A stretch of 64,000 bases of DNA. It comes from Blautia coccoides. GTDB lineage: Bacteria > Bacillota > Clostridia > Lachnospirales > Lachnospiraceae. The notes under the pieces were generated by a model, which had not been told where the DNA came from, searched no databases, and saw nothing but the letters and a program-made list of their open reading frames with translations. The stretch spans positions 5,306,501 to 5,370,500 of the forward strand of contig NZ_CP136422.1 in NCBI RefSeq assembly GCF_034355335.1, written 5' to 3'. Position numbers and translations under genes: made by a program. Position 1 is the stretch's first letter, and the number at the start of each line of letters is the position of its first letter. Positions 8,279-15,659 of the stretch are shown piece by piece.

Positions 8279-9853
8279 ATGTTGAAAGAAACGTTCCACA
8301 ACCCGCTTCTGCCCGGTTTTTATCCGGACCCATCCATCTGTCGTGTGGGGGATGATTACTATATGGTGACCTCATCTTTCGTGTACTATCCCGGACTACC
8401 TATATTCCACAGCAAGGACCTGGTCCACTGGGAACAGATCGGTCATGGCATCCACAGACCTGAACAGCTCAATTACAAAAACTGCGAAACCAGCGAGGGA
8501 CTTTGGGCACCCAGCATCCGATTCCACAAAGGAACCTTTTATATTATTAATACGTTCGTTTCCGAAGGACGTGAAGCAAAACGTGATAATTATATCATAA
8601 CAGCTAAAAATCCTGCGGGACCGTGGAGTGACCCCATTGTGGTGGAGGGAGCCGACGGCATTGATTCCAGCCTGTTCTTTGACGAAGACGGATCTGTCTG
8701 GTACGTGGGAAATTTCATCAGTGATGAAAAGCTCTACGAAGGGCATCACGGCATTTACTTAAATGAACTGGACCCTGAGACACTGCAGTTCAAAGGACCC
8801 AGGACTATAATATGGGATGGCAAAAAAACCAGGAGCAAATGGATCGAGGCTCCCCATATCTATAAAAAAGACGGCTATTATTATCTGTTAGTGGCAGAGG
8901 GCGGCACCTTTGTAACCCACAGTGTACAGATGGCCCGCTGCCGCACCATTGACGGGGATTATGAGATCTGTCCCAGAAATCCCATTGTGACCCACCGGCA
9001 TATGCCGCTTTTAAACCCTATTTCCGTTACCGGACATGCTGATATCGTAGAGACCCAGAACGGGGAATGGTGGATGGTACTGCTGGCTGTACGCCCTTAT
9101 GAAGGCGGGCACTACAACCTTGGCCGTGAAACCTTTATGGTTCCTTTTGTATGGGCAGAGGACGGCTGGCCTATGATCGACAACGAAACAGGACTCGTGC
9201 AGGAGGAGGAGCGCCTTCCGAAGCTGCCGCGCACCGTATATCCTCTTATGCCGGAGTGTGACAACTTTGAGGATGAAGCTCTTCAGATGCAGTGGAATAC
9301 CATTCACCCACCGGTGGAACCTTTCTATTCTCTCACAGAACGACCCGGATATCTGCGGCTCATGACAAGACCACAGGTGATGGAAGAGATCTGTACTCCT
9401 TCTTTTGTGGGACGCAGGCAACGCCATAAGAGCTTTCTGGCTAAAACTGCCATGGAATTCCATCCGGCCTCAGACTGCGAAGAGGCAGGGATCGCACTGG
9501 TACAGGATGACCGCTTTCACTATCTGATGGTCATGAAGAAAAAGGGCACCACCCCTTACCTGCAGTTCTACAAAACAGAAAACGGCTGCCGTACTCTGGT
9601 AAAGGAAACCGAGCTTAAAGACAGCAGACGTCTTTATCTAAGTGTTCAGGGAAACACTACGGACTATGATTTTTACTACGGATACAGCGAGTCAGAAATG
9701 ATTCCTTTCCTGTCCGGTGTGGACGCCTCTCTTTTAAGCTCTGTTGTAAACAACGGCTTTACAGGCGTTTATCTGGGCATGTATACCAGCTCTGCTCACG
9801 AACCAAGCACCAGCTATGTTGATTTTGACTGGTTCCAGTACCAGGGAGAATAA
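8279..9853 (+). CDS. Glycoside hydrolase family 43 (beta-xylosidase / arabinofuranosidase type)
   Basis: 524 residues, cytoplasmic (no signal peptide). The five-bladed propeller shows the three catalytic acids in context: NPLLPGFYPDPSIC (general base Asp), DSSLFFDEDGSVWYV (pKa-modulating Asp) and WIEAPHIYKKDGYYYLLVAEG (general acid Glu). The C-terminal roughly 200 residues form a beta-sandwich as in GH43 beta-xylosidases of about 530 residues. Together with the GH3 enzyme and the sugar ABC system further along, it suggests intracellular trimming of xylo- or arabinoxylo-oligosaccharides. The start is fixed by promoter and RBS. Xylosidase versus arabinofuranosidase activity cannot be separated by inspection. 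Confidence 0.92.
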   Translation: MLKETFHNPLLPGFYPDPSICRVGDDYYMVTSSFVYYPGLPIFHSKDLVHWEQIGHGIHRPEQLNYKNCETSEGLWAPSIRFHKGTFYIINTFVSEGREAKRDNYIITAKNPAGPWSDPIVVEGADGIDSSLFFDEDGSVWYVGNFISDEKLYEGHHGIYLNELDPETLQFKGPRTIIWDGKKTRSKWIEAPHIYKKDGYYYLLVAEGGTFVTHSVQMARCRTIDGDYEICPRNPIVTHRHMPLLNPISVTGHADIVETQNGEWWMVLLAVRPYEGGHYNLGRETFMVPFVWAEDGWPMIDNETGLVQEEERLPKLPRTVYPLMPECDNFEDEALQMQWNTIHPPVEPFYSLTERPGYLRLMTRPQVMEEICTPSFVGRRQRHKSFLAKTAMEFHPASDCEEAGIALVQDDRFHYLMVMKKKGTTPYLQFYKTENGCRTLVKETELKDSRRLYLSVQGNTTDYDFYYGYSESEMIPFLSGVDASLLSSVVNNGFTGVYLGMYTSSAHEPSTSYVDFDWFQYQGE

Positions 9854-9878
9854 AAGAGACTGCTGCCTGCAGGATTCC

Positions 9879-9912
9879 CATGCCGGAGCACAGGTTAATG
9901 TGCTCCGGCATG
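9879..9912 (+). terminator. 14-bp perfect hairpin between convergent genes
   Basis: CATGCCGGAGCACA is followed after 6 nt by its exact reverse complement. It separates the GH43 gene from the convergent acetyltransferase gene. There is no T-tract on the plus strand, so it may act as a bidirectional structural terminator or 3' end stabiliser. Confidence 0.6.
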
Positions 9913-9937
9913 ATCTAAACACAACGGCAGCATTTTT

Positions 9938-10597
9938 CTAAATAAGAGAAGAAAAGGCATCCAGATTCTCCTGCAGCATCCGGAAAAATTTCTCCGCATG
10001 ATAGCCGTCATTTGCCACATGGTTAAAGTTTCCGGTCACGGGCATTTTAATCCTTCCGTCTTTCTCCTGATATTTTCCCACTGTGATGAATGGGATGTAG
10101 CTTTCACTGCCTGACTCCGGATTTACGAAAGAGGCCGGGCGCACATAACAGATAGACTGGTATGACGTGTTGGGCAGAATGGTGATATCCACACATCCCG
10201 GAACAGGTTTTCCGTAATAATACAGGGAACTGCCGTTCTCCGCCTTCTCTTTATCTTCCAGAAATGCCTCATAAAACCTCTTAAAATCACCGCTGAACTC
10301 TGTGACCATATGGGTGAACAGATGCCCTTCCCCTCTCCGCATAAGCGTGTAACACGGATTCAGCCGCTCATAATACCCTATGGACCCATCCACCTTTGCA
10401 AAGCGGAAATCCGCATCACTGTTTACCGTATTGGCAATGCACCAGCAGACAGACGGATAGAACTTATATCCCTTTCCATGTATGCCTTCCAAAAATCCTG
10501 TCACATCCACCTCTGAAGTCAGATTATAGGTATATCCTGCAAAGCGCTGAAATATTTCTTTTCTCTCCCAGTTCTCAAGATCAATTGTGTGAAACAT
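9938..10597 (-). CDS. Chloramphenicol acetyltransferase-like protein (CatA family)
   Basis: 219 residues, the classical type A CAT length. The catalytic region reads NFNHVANDGYHAEKF, matching the HHxxxDG motif with the general-base His kept and the first His replaced by Asn. Other family landmarks are FYPSVCWCIANTVN and FRFAKVDGSIGYYERLNPCYT near the N terminus and PGCVDITILPNTSYQS in the middle. Family members transfer acetyl from acetyl-CoA to the 3-hydroxyl of chloramphenicol, although many chromosomal clostridial homologs have not been shown to give resistance. It has its own promoter (10631-10659) and an AAAGGAGG site. Confidence 0.85.
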   Translation of the reverse strand: MFHTIDLENWERKEIFQRFAGYTYNLTSEVDVTGFLEGIHGKGYKFYPSVCWCIANTVNSDADFRFAKVDGSIGYYERLNPCYTLMRRGEGHLFTHMVTEFSGDFKRFYEAFLEDKEKAENGSSLYYYGKPVPGCVDITILPNTSYQSICYVRPASFVNPESGSESYIPFITVGKYQEKDGRIKMPVTGNFNHVANDGYHAEKFFRMLQENLDAFSSLI

Positions 10598-10630
10598 AAT
10601 TTCCTCCTTTTTCCGTTGGGTCTTTCTTAC

Positions 10631-10659
10631 AGAATAGCTTTTTTCACCGGGTAAAACAA
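10631..10659 (-). promoter_or_regulatory. Promoter of the CAT-like gene
   Basis: On the minus strand, TTGTTT (10654-10659) and TATTCT (10631-10636) are 17 bp apart, about 35 bp ahead of the start codon. No leader-peptide attenuator of the inducible cat type is visible in this short leader. Confidence 0.5.
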
Positions 10660-10682
10660 GCAGTATTTTTCATATAGACAGC

Positions 10683-10716
10683 AAAAAAGGTATCGCTTTT
10701 ACGCAATACCTTTTTT
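10683..10716 (-). terminator. Terminator of the CmpB-type membrane protein gene
   Basis: On the minus strand, GGTATTGC and GCGATACC pair around a short loop and are followed by six T; the opposite strand also ends in six T, so the element is bidirectional. It lies about 35 bp past the membrane protein stop. Confidence 0.75.
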
Positions 10717-10750
10717 CCTATGTCAAATCTATTAGTCTACGCCTCCGGCG

Positions 10751-11392
10751 TTAAAAAATCCATCTCGTTGTCTCAGATACATCCATGGTAATGCCAGGAC
10801 CCATCTTCGGATATATAGCTGAAAATACCAGATCCACTGCGAACAGGGCGACCAGCACAACACAGAGAACCACTTTTGGCGTCTTCGGGATTTTTCTGAA
10901 CAGGTTATCCATTGCAGGTGCGGCTATATAGAGAATCACACATGCGCCTACGGCAAACAGTGTCAGAACTTCCAGACATACCCTTCCGTTAATGTTAAAC
11001 AGGCTCTCACTGTAATCCCAATACTTTACGCCCCGGAACTGTTCCAGTGCCCATCCTGTGGTATATTCCAGGATACCGCTTCCTATGTACGCAAAGACAA
11101 ATACATGAACCGGCTTTGCAGCAAATCTTTTCAAAAGCACCAGAGTCATCACACCGCCCACACCATATATGGGAAGCCACGGTCCCCATGTGGTGCCCCT
11201 GTTGATGATCGCTCCGTCCATGAAAATATGAAGAAATACTTCCCATAGCCATCCTACGGTTGACGCAGAAAAGAAAAATAATATTAAACTTGTCAGGGAA
11301 TAGGCCCTGTCATATTCTGCTTCTATAAATCTTTCCTGTGCAAACTGTCTTCTCACACCCTCTGAGATTCTTACCACCATGTCTCTAGCCAT
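10751..11392 (-). CDS. CmpB-type multispanning membrane protein (PF06541 family)
   Basis: 213 residues with five or so membrane helices. The family pattern of aromatic and glycine motifs is present: TVGWLWEVF, INRGTTWGPWLPIYGVGG and LEYTTGWALEQFRGVKYWDYS...NINGRVCLE. The family is labelled a putative ABC transporter permease (CmpB), but no ATPase gene is adjacent and the biochemical role is unknown. The gene stands alone between its terminator and a 270-bp divergent gap, with GAGGGG as RBS. Confidence 0.75.
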   Translation of the reverse strand: MARDMVVRISEGVRRQFAQERFIEAEYDRAYSLTSLILFFFSASTVGWLWEVFLHIFMDGAIINRGTTWGPWLPIYGVGGVMTLVLLKRFAAKPVHVFVFAYIGSGILEYTTGWALEQFRGVKYWDYSESLFNINGRVCLEVLTLFAVGACVILYIAAPAMDNLFRKIPKTPKVVLCVVLVALFAVDLVFSAIYPKMGPGITMDVSETTRWIF

Positions 11393-11582
11393 TTCTTTCC
11401 CCTCCTTCTTTTTTCCTTTTCTTTATTATGGCTTTATCTTACCAACGAAAAAACAAGAAGGAATTGTAAAAATCCGAAAGAAATTATAAAGATATTATTT
11501 AAAAATTCCAAAACTTTATAAAGTTCATACTCTAATAGGCACTTTGCAATTTATGCCCCGGCTAGTGTTTCATGGGAAGGTA

Positions 11583-11591
11583 TGATATAAT
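11583..11591 (+). promoter_or_regulatory. Extended -10 promoter of the VOC gene
   Basis: TGATATAAT gives a TGnTATAAT extended -10 box about 72 bp before the ATG; the -35 region is poor, as usual for this promoter class. The leader holds only a 5-bp TCAAG/CTTGA hairpin. The rest of the gap 11393-11582 is A/T-rich with no gene. Confidence 0.55.
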
Positions 11592-11662
11592 GGCACCAGT
11601 GGATCAAGGGTATCTGCTTGAACTTGGCTGCTGTTTTTACTTTAAATTGAGGAGGATCTATT

Positions 11663-12043
11663 ATGAAGCTTGATAAAATACACCATGTTGCCATTATTGT
11701 GTCTGATTATAAAAAATCCAGGGATTTTTATGTAAACCAACTAGGATTCGAGATCATACGGGAAAATTATCGGGAAGAGCGGGACGACTGGAAGCTGGAT
11801 CTGCGTCTGGGTGACTGTGAGCTGGAGATATTCGGAGTAAAAAACCCACCGGCCCGTGTAAACCGCCCTGAGGCCTGCGGACTTCGCCACCTGGCCTTTG
11901 CTGTCGATAATATGGAGGATGCCGTTGCTTGGCTGAACGCAAAAGGAATCGAGACAGAACCTGTCCGCACCGATGATTTTACAGGAAAAAAGATGACCTT
12001 CTTTTTTGACCCGGACGGTCTTCCCCTGGAACTGCACGAATAA
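11663..12043 (+). CDS. VOC-family glyoxalase-like metalloprotein (SMU1112c/GloA2 type)
   Basis: 126 residues forming the two beta-alpha-beta-beta-beta modules of the vicinal oxygen chelate fold. Metal-ligand positions are visible as IHHVAI (His), LEIFG (Glu), LRHLAFAV (His) and PLELHE (Glu at the end). Such single-domain proteins include glyoxalase I-like enzymes and dioxygenase relatives; the reaction is not defined by sequence. An AGGAGG site precedes the ATG, and a bidirectional terminator begins at the stop codon. Confidence 0.85.
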   Translation: MKLDKIHHVAIIVSDYKKSRDFYVNQLGFEIIRENYREERDDWKLDLRLGDCELEIFGVKNPPARVNRPEACGLRHLAFAVDNMEDAVAWLNAKGIETEPVRTDDFTGKKMTFFFDPDGLPLELHE

Positions 12044-12068
12044 AAATGTGACCTTCTGTCACATTTTT
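12042..12068 (+). terminator. Bidirectional terminator embedded in the ends of two convergent genes
   Basis: AAAAATGTGAC / GTCACATTTTT forms an 11-bp stem with a 5-nt loop, followed by T-rich sequence on both strands. It starts within the stop codon of the VOC gene and contains the last codons and stop of the histidine kinase gene. Confidence 0.85.
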
Positions 12069-13162
12069 ATTTTTACGGTTGTCCCCTCTTCCTCTGAGGA
12101 TTCGTAGTCCATCTTCCACCCATGGAGTTTTACGATCTCATAACATAGGCCGATTCCGTAACCGTTGCGCTCAGCCTCAGCTCTTGGAAACTCATGATTC
12201 CGGTTCAGGTAGTTTAACTTCTGCTTTTCTATATATTTTCCGTCATTCCATATACAGACACAGTTGTCCGAGGCAGTCACGGTCACATGCTTCCCTGCTT
12301 TTACGGCATTACTGATCAGGTTTTTAAACAGACAAAGGATAAGAGAGCCGTCCCCCTCTATGACGTCCATGTGATTTTCCACATGAATGCCGGGATATGC
12401 TTTTTTCATCTCACCAAGCAGTTCCCGCATCTGCAGCCTCTGGTATTTTATATTCCCTTCTCTCAGGTTTCCCATGACCAAAAGTCTGTCCACAGTTTCC
12501 CTGAGACTGCCGGCCTCCTTTACGATCTGTTCCCCTGCAAAGAAACGGTCCTCCTCTGTAATATTTCCCATCTGGATATACTGTCCATAGCCCTGCAGTA
12601 CAGTCAGAGGTGTCCTCAGTTCGTGGGCAATATTATTGATCGGCATATAAATCTTTTTCATGGTCATGTAGAGCATAGTGCCTATCACTGTCTCCAGAAG
12701 CAGGGCTGTAACCAGGAAATACAGCAGTCTTCTGCTCTGCCCCCGGTATAAATCCTGAATGTTCTCCATATACACCACCTCACAGCCTTCCTCCCCGGTT
12801 CCTGCCTGACCGATGATGACTGCATAGCGTTCCCCTTTATAGGTCACAATATCCGCATTGCCCATAATCCCCACGCCCGCCGGAAGGTGGTTCACAACGG
12901 TCCTCTCCCCGCGGCTCACGTTGATATAAGTTCTATTCCGGTAATAGCCCTGCCCCAGGTAAAGCAGCTTCTCCTCCCCATCCTCTGAACCCATCAGCCC
13001 TTCTACTGTATAGGCAAACTGCTGCTGTCTTTTTATGACATCGTTCATGCGGGTTTCCAGATCATTTTTAAATCCCATGGTAGCCAGAAGAAGCATGGAC
13101 AGATTCAAGATCACCAGAAATAGAATATACGCTGCCAGATAATTTTTCTTCCAAAGCTGCAT
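12059..13162 (-). CDS. Sensor histidine kinase of an OmpR-type two-component system
   Basis: 367 residues from the ATG at 13160-13162, one base after the regulator stop. Two membrane helices (about 9-30 and 148-172) flank an extracellular sensor loop of some 115 residues with no recognised domain. The cytoplasmic part has the H-box NIAHELRTPLTVLQGY, the N-box KNLISNAVKA and a glycine-rich ATP lid NGYGIGLCYEI. No clear HAMP domain is seen between helix 2 and the H-box. It should phosphorylate the adjacent regulator in response to an envelope signal, possibly with the secreted protein at 13829-14386. The stop codon sits inside the shared terminator hairpin. Confidence 0.9.
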   Translation of the reverse strand: MQLWKKNYLAAYILFLVILNLSMLLLATMGFKNDLETRMNDVIKRQQQFAYTVEGLMGSEDGEEKLLYLGQGYYRNRTYINVSRGERTVVNHLPAGVGIMGNADIVTYKGERYAVIIGQAGTGEEGCEVVYMENIQDLYRGQSRRLLYFLVTALLLETVIGTMLYMTMKKIYMPINNIAHELRTPLTVLQGYGQYIQMGNITEEDRFFAGEQIVKEAGSLRETVDRLLVMGNLREGNIKYQRLQMRELLGEMKKAYPGIHVENHMDVIEGDGSLILCLFKNLISNAVKAGKHVTVTASDNCVCIWNDGKYIEKQKLNYLNRNHEFPRAEAERNGYGIGLCYEIVKLHGWKMDYESSEEEGTTVKIKM

Positions 13163-13163
13163 A

Positions 13164-13811
13164 TCATATCTCCAGTCTGTATCCGTATTTGAATACTGTC
13201 TTGATATAATCCTCGAGTCCCAGTTTCTTCCGTATCCTCTGGATATGCACATCCACAGTTCTGTCATCTCCGAAAAAATCCATCCCCCAGGCCAGATCCA
13301 GAAGCTGGTTTCTGGAAAGAGCTATATTTCTGTTGACCAGCAGTACCCGCAGAAGCTCGAACTCCCGGTTGGTAAGCTCCACATCCGCCCCGCCTCTGGT
13401 GACCCGGTGTCTCTCCACGTCTACCCTCACCCCATCAATGGCAAATATCTTTTCTTCCCTGTGGAACCTTCTGAGCACTACCTGGACCCTGGCAACCAGC
13501 TCTTCCATGGCAAAGGGTTTTACAATATAATCCTCCGCGCCGCTGTTCAGCCCTCTTACTCGGTCTGTGACCTCATCTCGGGCTGTCACGTAGATGACCG
13601 GAACATCCCCTATCTGCTCCATCACCTGAAAGCCGTCCATATCCGGGAGATTAATATCCAGAAGTACGATATCCGGTTTTTCATTTACTGCTGCCCTGAG
13701 AGCCTCTCTGCCGGTGTATACCTGACAGCATTTGTGGCCCGTCATGGTGAGTGTTCTTTTCATCAGCTCATTTATGGACCGCTCATCTTCCACTATTAAA
13801 ATATCTGCCAT
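13164..13811 (-). CDS. OmpR/PhoB-family response regulator
   Basis: 215 residues. The receiver domain has the acidic pocket VEDE, the phospho-acceptor Asp in IVLLDINLPDMDG, the switch Thr in VIYVTARDE and the Lys in IVKPFAMEEL. The C-terminal winged helix ends with the usual GDDRTVDVHIQRIRKKLG and YGYRL motifs. It is the middle gene of a three-gene operon, 17 bp after the small secreted protein gene and one base before the kinase. Its target promoters are not identified. Confidence 0.95.
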   Translation of the reverse strand: MADILIVEDERSINELMKRTLTMTGHKCCQVYTGREALRAAVNEKPDIVLLDINLPDMDGFQVMEQIGDVPVIYVTARDEVTDRVRGLNSGAEDYIVKPFAMEELVARVQVVLRRFHREEKIFAIDGVRVDVERHRVTRGGADVELTNREFELLRVLLVNRNIALSRNQLLDLAWGMDFFGDDRTVDVHIQRIRKKLGLEDYIKTVFKYGYRLEI

Positions 13812-13828
13812 TTGTATCTGCCTTTCTG

Positions 13829-14386
13829 TCAGTTTTTCGGATGGTCTGAGGTGTTATAGGCGTTTTCTCCTATAGCGACCAGATCCTCCGCTGTCAAATC
13901 CTTTATCTTTGCACTCTCTGCATCCAGTCCGTGTTCTTCGCAGTAGGACTCAATGACCTGCTTTCCCCCGTTAAAAGCATAGATATCACCAAGATAGGTT
14001 TCCAGAGAGTCCATGCCCTCTCCCTTTTCCGTCAGGAGGGGTTTTCCTCCCATCTCATTGAGAAGCCAGAGAGCCTCTTCATAATTCCTCATTTCACGGG
14101 TGACATCTTTCATGGTGACACTGTCATAATCCAGACCGTATTTTTCACACACCTGTTTTACGATATTCTGGTCTGTCACCGCCTCTTTGTACAGCGTATC
14201 CTCATCCCAGGGTATATAGACTGCCGTTTCATCCTGTGCCAGTTTCTCCTCTGCGGCCTCTTTCACCTGCTTCTCTGCCGCGTTCTGTCCGTAAACGGCT
14301 ATGGTCCCCGCTGCCGCAGTGACGCACAGGGTTACTGTGACAGCCGCCGCTGCTGCCTTATGCTGTTTTAATTTTTTCCACATCAT
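13829..14386 (-). CDS. Small exported/anchored protein encoded with the two-component system (unknown function)
   Basis: 185 residues starting at ATG 14384-14386, which has GGAGG 7 bp upstream; a longer frame lacks an RBS. A basic start MMWKKLKQHK and an Ala/Val/Thr-rich helix of about 22 residues form a signal anchor. The exported part is acidic and helical, with two copies of a related motif: EKYGLDYDSVTMKDVTREM near the middle and EEHGLDAESAKIKDLTAED near the end. I do not recognise the family. Its position as first gene of the operon makes it a candidate signal modulator or main output of the system. Confidence 0.7.
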   Translation of the reverse strand: MMWKKLKQHKAAAAAVTVTLCVTAAAGTIAVYGQNAAEKQVKEAAEEKLAQDETAVYIPWDEDTLYKEAVTDQNIVKQVCEKYGLDYDSVTMKDVTREMRNYEEALWLLNEMGGKPLLTEKGEGMDSLETYLGDIYAFNGGKQVIESYCEEHGLDAESAKIKDLTAEDLVAIGENAYNTSDHPKN

Positions 14387-14544
14387 AATTCTGCCTCCTT
14401 TTCCTGAATCCTGTTTTCTTTTTACATTTACAGCATAATCTACCCATGTTGCAGAGTTATTACAGACTTTCACAAAAGAATTATATGAATGATTAAATTC
14501 AGAAATATTTTCATGCCTCTTCTTCTCATCATACTATAACTTAG

Positions 14545-14585
14545 AAAAAAGAACCATACCGCACACATCCATGCAATATGGTTCT
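14545..14585 (-). terminator. Terminator of the GH3-DUF4340 operon
   Basis: On the minus strand, AGAACCATA and TATGGTTCT pair around an 18-nt loop and are followed by six T. It is 12 bp past the DUF4340 stop. Confidence 0.75.
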
Positions 14586-14596
14586 TCCTCTAAATT

Positions 14597-15643
14597 TTAA
14601 AATGCATCTCTTATCTGTTCTGTCAGCGCGTCCACATCCGCTGATTTTACCAGGAAACGCTCACTGCCGTTAATGGAAACACTGTCATATGTATCATCAT
14701 AAGGATAATATGTCAGCTCTACATCAGGGGCATCCTCTGTGTTCCTTTTAAAGACTACCTGCAGCTTCACATCCCTGCTGCCTTTTTGCAGGCCGCCCTC
14801 CTCTATCTCCGAATCCAGCATTACACTTAAAAGAGCCTGATAGACGGCTGTAAAGTCCTCTTTTTCCACTTTCTTTCCGTCCATTTTATACTGGTCCCCG
14901 CCCGGTTCCATGGTGTGCTCCTTGCTGTCGGTCTTGATTTCCACACGTTCCACGGTTTCAATGTTGACCAGCGCCGGAATCTTCAGGATATAGTCAAAAG
15001 GATTCAGTCCATAAACCGCATCCAGCAAGGCGGAAGGAATCTTGTACACTACGTCCTCATATCCCTCTACTGCCACATAGCGGTTTCCCTCTCCGTCTTC
15101 ACTGCCTATGAGAAGAGTTGCGGTACTGTCCGCATACTTTGTCTTCTTGGCAGTATCCGCATCCATGGTATTCACAAAATCAATGGTCATAATGGTGGAG
15201 GTTCCTGTGATTCCTGTATCCACACCCTCCTCCACTGCCACCGGAGCCGTAAAATCCATTTCCTTCAGGATATCAAACAGCGTGTACATGGTTTCCGTGT
15301 TGACTGTGACGATCTCATCATAGGGGTTTAGTATCTCCCAATAATCAAAATCCATCTTATAATCAGCCGGCTCTTTGGAGAGATTAAAAATTTCGTTTCC
15401 GTCCTGTACCAGCACAAGCCTGCGGACACCGTCCGGGATGAACTGAGGATGTTCCGACACTGCTGTCCCGGGTTTCTCTTCCGCGGCCTTTGCTTCACTT
15501 TTTCCCTTTTCCGTCTCTGCTTTTTCTGTCTTTTCCCGGGACGCAGATTCCGCTTTTGTCTCCTGACCGCAGCCTGAGATCACTCCGGCTGTCAGAGATG
15601 AGACGATACCCAAAATCATCAGTTTCCGTAAAATTTTCCTCAT
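14597..15643 (-). CDS. DUF4340-type lipoprotein
   Basis: About 348 residues; the ATG at 15643 is better spaced from AGGAG than the one 6 bp upstream. The signal peptide ends in the lipobox VISGC, so the protein should be lipid-anchored outside the membrane. A charged Glu/Lys linker (residues about 30-60) precedes a globular part with the repeated organisation of DUF4340 proteins (YWEILNPY...VNTETMYTLFDIL; IVERVEIK-like strand). The function of the family is unknown; many members lie beside gliding or ABC-type genes. Here it follows the GH3 gene by 16 bp. Confidence 0.7.
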   Translation of the reverse strand: MRKILRKLMILGIVSSLTAGVISGCGQETKAESASREKTEKAETEKGKSEAKAAEEKPGTAVSEHPQFIPDGVRRLVLVQDGNEIFNLSKEPADYKMDFDYWEILNPYDEIVTVNTETMYTLFDILKEMDFTAPVAVEEGVDTGITGTSTIMTIDFVNTMDADTAKKTKYADSTATLLIGSEDGEGNRYVAVEGYEDVVYKIPSALLDAVYGLNPFDYILKIPALVNIETVERVEIKTDSKEHTMEPGGDQYKMDGKKVEKEDFTAVYQALLSVMLDSEIEEGGLQKGSRDVKLQVVFKRNTEDAPDVELTYYPYDDTYDSVSINGSERFLVKSADVDALTEQIRDAF

Positions 15644-15659
15644 ATTCATCTCTCCTGTC

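Noticed and set aside
9938..10597. CAT-like gene considered as a recently acquired resistance gene
   Set aside because: No insertion sequence, integron or plasmid gene is adjacent, it has no attenuator leader, and its sequence style matches its neighbours; it looks like a resident chromosomal gene.
14387..14473. Upstream extension of the small exported protein by 29 codons
   Set aside because: There is no RBS for the upstream ATG and it would bury the signal anchor, whereas the ATG at 14386 has GGAGG at correct spacing.
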